NCBI GenBank assembly: GCA_002731195.1
Contig: PCAI01000020.1
Span: 1-11,015, forward strand
DNA length: 11,015 bases
Direction of reading: 5' to 3'
Source: Methanobacteriota archaeon
GTDB taxonomy: Archaea > Thermoplasmatota > Poseidoniia > Poseidoniales > Thalassarchaeaceae
The stretch's first letter is position 1. Every line of letters starts with the position of its first letter. Under the pieces are notes generated by a model, which was not told where the DNA came from, did no database searches, and worked only from the letters and a program-made list of their open reading frames with translations. This document shows positions 7,077 through 11,015 of the stretch, piece after piece. A program made the translations under genes and the position numbers.

Positions 7077-10000
7077 CTATGTTGTACGGTTATCATACCT
7101 TATAGGAGAGCCACTATTCCCCCTAACTCCATCTAACAAATCATCATTTATTTCAAAATAGTCATTGAGCCAATCCCCATCAGTGTCCCAGTTTCTTGGA
7201 TCTGTACCATCAGCAATCATGTCACCATCTAAATCTATATTCCACCAGCCAAATACATATTCTCCAAGGCCGATATTAGGGAAATGATATTGATCACCTG
7301 CAAATCTATTGTATTGATCGGTCCAGGCACCATTTGTTAAAATGACATCGTCGGAAGAATTAATAATTTCATAATTTTCATCATTATCATTTATTATTAG
7401 AGAATATAAAGAGTCGGTATCACTTATCCTATACATGCGTAAATAATTGGAAGATATTGCAGTATTTCCTGAACATGTCCCTAACAAAGACTGTCTGAGT
7501 TGCCACCATTCTTCAACGATATCTCCTGAACAATCGTACAATCCAGCAGCACGAACAAGAGAGGGTGATGAGAGAGTGGCATTAACTGTTGCATAATATT
7601 CTTGGAAGTTAGTGTATGGCTGATAGATACAGGACCCTGAAGAACAAATCCAATCTCCATCATTATCTGCATCTTGTCCTGCATCATCTGGATTAGTGGG
7701 GTCATGAGTAAACCAAGTCCAATTTAATGTTGGTTTAGAAATATAGCCCTTTGAAACATCTACTGGTTTCCAATTAGTAGAAGATACTTGATACCATTCT
7801 ACTGCTATTTTTAGGTAGGATGACCAATTGTCATTAGTTTCATTCCATCCTCTTGAGTATTCATAAAAATCGGGCATCATATCTCCGTCAGTGTCATTAT
7901 CTAGTGGATTAGTTCCATATTTGAATATTTCACGGCCATCAGAAAGACTTCTATCTCTAACATAATTTGTTACTAAACCATTTTCAAATATTGGAAGCAT
8001 AATTATTGAGTCGTCATCTGTATCATCATCAAGAGGGTTAGTTCCATTTTCATATTCCATGAGATTATTGAAGTATAATTCTAGAATTCCGGACTCTATT
8101 TGGTTGTTTTCTGACGCTGGAATGAATTGTCTGTCAATCCATTGACCTTGATGGGCAGGAGTGTCAACGAAGGATCGATCATACCACCCATCAGAGTCAG
8201 GATCATAAAAGGCATCCAATGGATTCAATGGATTTAGTGACCAACGATAGGCGTTTACAGGCAATATCTCTCCATATACTGAGTAGCAATACTCCCACCC
8301 ATCCGGCATCCCATCCCTATCTGAATCAGCATCATTCGGGTCACTAATTCCAGCTAAACTGATATTGAAATTATTATAGTCTATTTCATTTATCAGACCT
8401 GCTTTCTCTGAAGAAGATATACTCTTTGAGGAAAATAAAGAATACAAGATGCTCGCTGCAGACGACTGAGATAATCCATTCTCGTCAATTTGAGCGTTGA
8501 TGGCATCCATGCCATATGAGATAAGTCCTGAACCATTTGGAATAGTATCTATTGCAAGTCTTTTGCCATAGATTCTTGAATCATACTCGGCTAAATTATC
8601 AAAAGACTCCGAATCAGATATTTCACCATCTCCATTGCAATCGAAAGAGTCTCCGTCGGAGTCAATATTCACATCATAATCAGTCAAGGGATTCATGGAC
8701 CAAGAATTATTTTCAAGATCCCACTCAGTAAACCAGTATTCATAACCATCACTCATACCATCTCTATCTGTGTCTTGGGAATTGGGGTCGGTAATTCCAA
8801 ATATAGATTCCAAGAGTGGTTTTGCTGGCTCTCCAGACTCCCAGTCAATGAACTGCTGCATGGCCAATTCGGCCCTGCCTTCCTTAGCAAAAATAATTCT
8901 ATAAATTCTATTTATTGATTCTTGATAATTTATTGCATTGGCTTCATTCCAAAATTTAGGAGCATCGTAAGGAGATAATCCTCCATTTGCAGGATTATTA
9001 TTTGTCATATTCAATTCTACAATATCAGTTATACCATCATAATCAGAATCATAATAACCGTCACCTGGGACTAATGGATTTAGAGTCCATACTTCATCGG
9101 TTGAATTCCACTGAGTAAAAATTAATTCGATGCCATCTAAGATGCCATCTCCATCGGAATCGGGATTATTTGGATCTGTAGTAAGTCCAGTTAAATTTAT
9201 TTGATCCTCTGAGATGAAATCGCCAAATGATAATGCTGAATCGGCACCTATCCAAGGTACAGGAGTTATTTCACCTAAAACACTCATTAAGAAGAATTGA
9301 GGTGATGAAATAGAATTACCAATCTCACTTAAATTTGTTGAAATTGAATTATATTCTTCCCAATTATTCATTCCATCTCCGTCAAAATCCTCTAAATTAT
9401 CTTTTTCATTGACCGGATTTAAAGACCATTCTTGTTCAAAAAGACTCCACCTAGCATGATAAAACTCCCATCCATCTGGCATACCATCTCTATCAGAGTC
9501 GGCTTTTAAGGGGTTAGAAGATCCCACATCTGAAGAAATCATGCCATCAACAAGAAGGGCATAATATTGAGTAGATTGATTACCAAATGAAGAATCAGCC
9601 AGTCCTTCCCAAGATTCATGAGATAATTGTGTTGAGAAATTATCAGGGTAAGGAATTCCTGAAGTACCAGATTGGTACAAAATATCTGACATCAGATAAT
9701 ATTCCATCCAATTGACCAGCTGTTCACTTAGTTCCAATATTCCATCATGATTAACGTCATATCCATCTCCATCCGGATTACTCAAATAATCGGACCCGTT
9801 TAATGGATTTATGCCTGCATTTTTTGGCAACCAACTACATTTATACCTAGCCTCCCAACCATCAGGTATCGTATCTCCATCAGAATCAATTGAGTTAGGA
9901 TCTGTACGAGACCAGTTCAAAGCTGCTTCGGCAGATTCTCCATGACTATCCAATCCATCTCTTCTCGCTAAGTCGAGTAAATTACTCCACTTATACTCAC

Positions 10001-11015
10001 ATAAATTATTCAAACCATCTCCATCTGCATCTTCATCGGCATCCAAAGGATTTCTTGGATCCAATGACCAAGAATTTCCGCCAGTGTAAGTATCTCCAAT
10101 CCATCTCCTATTCTCTATTTCCCAACCATCTGGCATACCATCGCCATCTGAATCAGGATTTGTTGGGTCGGTTGGACCATCAGTTCCACCACCAGTTCCA
10201 GAACCAAGCCATCCTTCCATATGGACTTGAAGTGCAGAAATACCAATATTTTCATCACAGATATAATCACTATTTAGATAATGACAGTCGAAAACAGTTG
10301 AATTAGTAAACCAACCCCAGTATTCTTCTCCGTCAGTAAGGCCATCTCCATCTGAATCCATATTTCTTGGATCAGTGCTATTTACTCCTGCCTCAGATAT
10401 AGAACTGAATCTATATTCATCTAAGTTGGTCCATAGCCTATCAAATAAGACTCCATCTTCTGTAAAGTATCTTACTCCGTCGTAATCAGGATCTCTATCG
10501 CCATCAAATGGATCTGTAGGATCTAAACCATTGATAAATTCCCAACCATCACTCATTCCATCCAAGTCAGAATCATTCGATAATGGGTTCAAAGATGCTA
10601 TATTCATATAATTTCCAGGAGAAATACCAGCAAAAATCCACTGCTCTCCTTGATTCTCAATCATTGCTAGTGAAGTAACCAGGCCCGGTATTCTTGTCTG
10701 ATTGAGATACATTCCAAGAATTCCGTCTTGGGCACTGCCTTCCAAACACCATGATCCGTAAGTTGATCCTATAGTCACCATTCCTTGGTATGAAAATATA
10801 GATCTTATGTCATTGGCGCCATCGAGAAGATTTTCTATATTCAACATTCTATCACTATTGAAGGCCTCAGTGGGCTGAGACACTATAAGATCCAATTCAA
10901 CAAGGTAAAGCCCTCCTGACATCCCTAACCATAAACCAGGGGTTGTGCCATCAACATCTTCTTTTTGTAGAATATTGACTCTAGGAGTAGATGTAGAATC
11001 ATAAATATTTTCGTT
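7077..11015 (-). CDS. Giant secreted-type protein with TSP3-like calcium-binding repeats, N-terminus cut by window edge
   Basis: The last 1312 residues are present; the frame stays open to the right edge. The internal ATG at 10922 is not the real start, since the 31 codons before it (including DVDGTTPGLWLG) continue the same domain. Numbering from that Met, residues 1-110 are beta-rich and look like the end of a beta-propeller or similar extracellular domain (GLYLVELDLI, VTIGSTYGSWCLEG, WIFAGISPGNYMNI). From 117 onward come about 20 Asp-rich loops of the DxDxDGxxDxxE type seen in thrombospondin type 3 and related calcium-binding repeats, many in the form DSDGDGMPDGWE. The C-terminus ends in a TDPRNWDTDGDWLND repeat and a short tail (SPIRYDNRTT), with no TM helix or sorting motif, so any anchor or signal must be in the missing N-terminus. 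The likely role is a calcium-stiffened cell-surface or adhesion protein; location and role are inferred from the repeats. The small helical gene follows it by 30 bp. Confidence 0.88.
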   Translation of the reverse strand, partial: NENIYDSTSTPRVNILQKEDVDGTTPGLWLGMSGGLYLVELDLIVSQPTEAFNSDRMLNIENLLDGANDIRSIFSYQGMVTIGSTYGSWCLEGSAQDGILGMYLNQTRIPGLVTSLAMIENQGEQWIFAGISPGNYMNIASLNPLSNDSDLDGMSDGWEFINGLDPTDPFDGDRDPDYDGVRYFTEDGVLFDRLWTNLDEYRFSSISEAGVNSTDPRNMDSDGDGLTDGEEYWGWFTNSTVFDCHYLNSDYICDENIGISALQVHMEGWLGSGTGGGTDGPTDPTNPDSDGDGMPDGWEIENRRWIGDTYTGGNSWSLDPRNPLDADEDADGDGLNNLCEYKWSNLLDLARRDGLDSHGESAEAALNWSRTDPNSIDSDGDTIPDGWEARYKCSWLPKNAGINPLNGSDYLSNPDGDGYDVNHDGILELSEQLVNWMEYYLMSDILYQSGTSGIPYPDNFSTQLSHESWEGLADSSFGNQSTQYYALLVDGMISSDVGSSNPLKADSDRDGMPDGWEFYHARWSLFEQEWSLNPVNEKDNLEDFDGDGMNNWEEYNSISTNLSEIGNSISSPQFFLMSVLGEITPVPWIGADSALSFGDFISEDQINLTGLTTDPNNPDSDGDGILDGIELIFTQWNSTDEVWTLNPLVPGDGYYDSDYDGITDIVELNMTNNNPANGGLSPYDAPKFWNEANAINYQESINRIYRIIFAKEGRAELAMQQFIDWESGEPAKPLLESIFGITDPNSQDTDRDGMSDGYEYWFTEWDLENNSWSMNPLTDYDVNIDSDGDSFDCNGDGEISDSESFDNLAEYDSRIYGKRLAIDTIPNGSGLISYGMDAINAQIDENGLSQSSAASILYSLFSSKSISSSEKAGLINEIDYNNFNISLAGISDPNDADSDRDGMPDGWEYCYSVYGEILPVNAYRWSLNPLNPLDAFYDPDSDGWYDRSFVDTPAHQGQWIDRQFIPASENNQIESGILELYFNNLMEYENGTNPLDDDTDDDSIIMLPIFENGLVTNYVRDRSLSDGREIFKYGTNPLDNDTDGDMMPDFYEYSRGWNETNDNWSSYLKIAVEWYQVSSTNWKPVDVSKGYISKPTLNWTWFTHDPTNPDDAGQDADNDGDWICSSGSCIYQPYTNFQEYYATVNATLSSPSLVRAAGLYDCSGDIVEEWWQLRQSLLGTCSGNTAISSNYLRMYRISDTDSLYSLIINDNDENYEIINSSDDVILTNGAWTDQYNRFAGDQYHFPNIGLGEYVFGWWNIDLDGDMIADGTDPRNWDTDGDWLNDYFEINDDLLDGVRGNSGSPIRYDNRTT
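7149..10574 (-). repeat. TSP3-like Asp-rich repeat array with a composite module
   Basis: Within the giant gene, about 20 acidic loops can be counted. At least seven times they occur as a composite: a first loop ending in [GD]G[WYI]E, a gap of about 10-25 residues, a linker such as WSLNPLNP, then a second loop of DxDxDG type, usually ending in xEY. The first loops start at residues 117, 257, 346, 475, 588, 717 and 866 (counted from the Met at 10922). Linkers include SWSLDPRNP (284-292), EWSLNPVNE (498-506), VWTLNPLVP (611-619), SWSMNPLTD (740-748) and RWSLNPLNP (893-901). Segments of about 50-90 residues without loops separate the modules. Looser copies continue to residue 1258. Confidence 0.85.

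Noticed and set aside
10055..10306. 83-aa plus-strand ORF inside the giant gene, rich in His/Gln/Tyr
   Set aside because: Its composition is what the complement of the Asp/Gly repeat codons produces; it is a shadow of the array.
7149..10574. Repeat array as CRISPR or non-coding tandem repeat
   Set aside because: The units keep one reading frame, vary in length and spacing, and encode calcium-loop motifs.
7077..10922. ATG at 10922 as the true start of the giant protein
   Set aside because: The frame continues open to the window end with sequence that fits the same beta-rich domain, and no signal peptide follows this Met.

Overview
The window most resembles the genome of an uncultured, AT-rich euryarchaeon. 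The closest fit is the marine Thermoplasmatota (Marine Group II/III, Poseidoniales-like), but this is inference. Archaeal origin rests on two genes: an archaeosine synthase (ArcS) with the diagnostic PCx3KPYx2Sx2H motif, and a UPF0201-family protein. The suggestion of a marine group rests on the very large calcium-motif (TSP3-like) surface protein and a secreted, single-anchor protein with PPC-like repeats. Such proteins are common in those genomes, but I could not run a phylogeny.

Layout, left to right. 1-1472 (-): arcS, truncated at the left edge before its PUA domain; this gene is easy to miss because its end lies outside the window. 1535-3634 (+): a GTG-started secreted/membrane protein, divergent from arcS across 62 bp. 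3636-4781 (-): dnaJ, convergent with it and separated by a single base. 4832-5560 (-): a two-TM protein with a C-terminal zinc ribbon, 50 bp upstream of dnaJ and probably co-transcribed. 5652-6176 (+): the UPF0201 protein, divergent across 91 bp. 6238-6570 (+): a small two-TM protein. 6567-7046 (-): an unrecognised 159-aa protein whose stop codon overlaps the previous one. 7077-11015 (-): the last 1312 residues of a giant secreted-type protein, running off the right edge.

Coding density is very high and no gap reaches 300 bp. I see no rRNA, tRNA, CRISPR array, insertion sequence or clear terminator. Four transcription blocks alternate in strand, so most intergenic gaps are either divergent promoters or tightly packed convergent ends.

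Functional themes are housekeeping (tRNA modification by ArcS, protein folding by DnaJ, probable RNA binding by UPF0201) and the cell envelope (the PPC-like membrane protein, the zinc-ribbon membrane protein, the small two-TM protein and the giant repeat protein). The most distinctive item is the repeat architecture of the giant protein: at least seven copies of a composite module in which a GWE-ending TSP3-like loop is joined through a W-[ST]-x-[ND]-P linker to a second Asp-rich loop. I found no defence, mobile or biosynthetic system.
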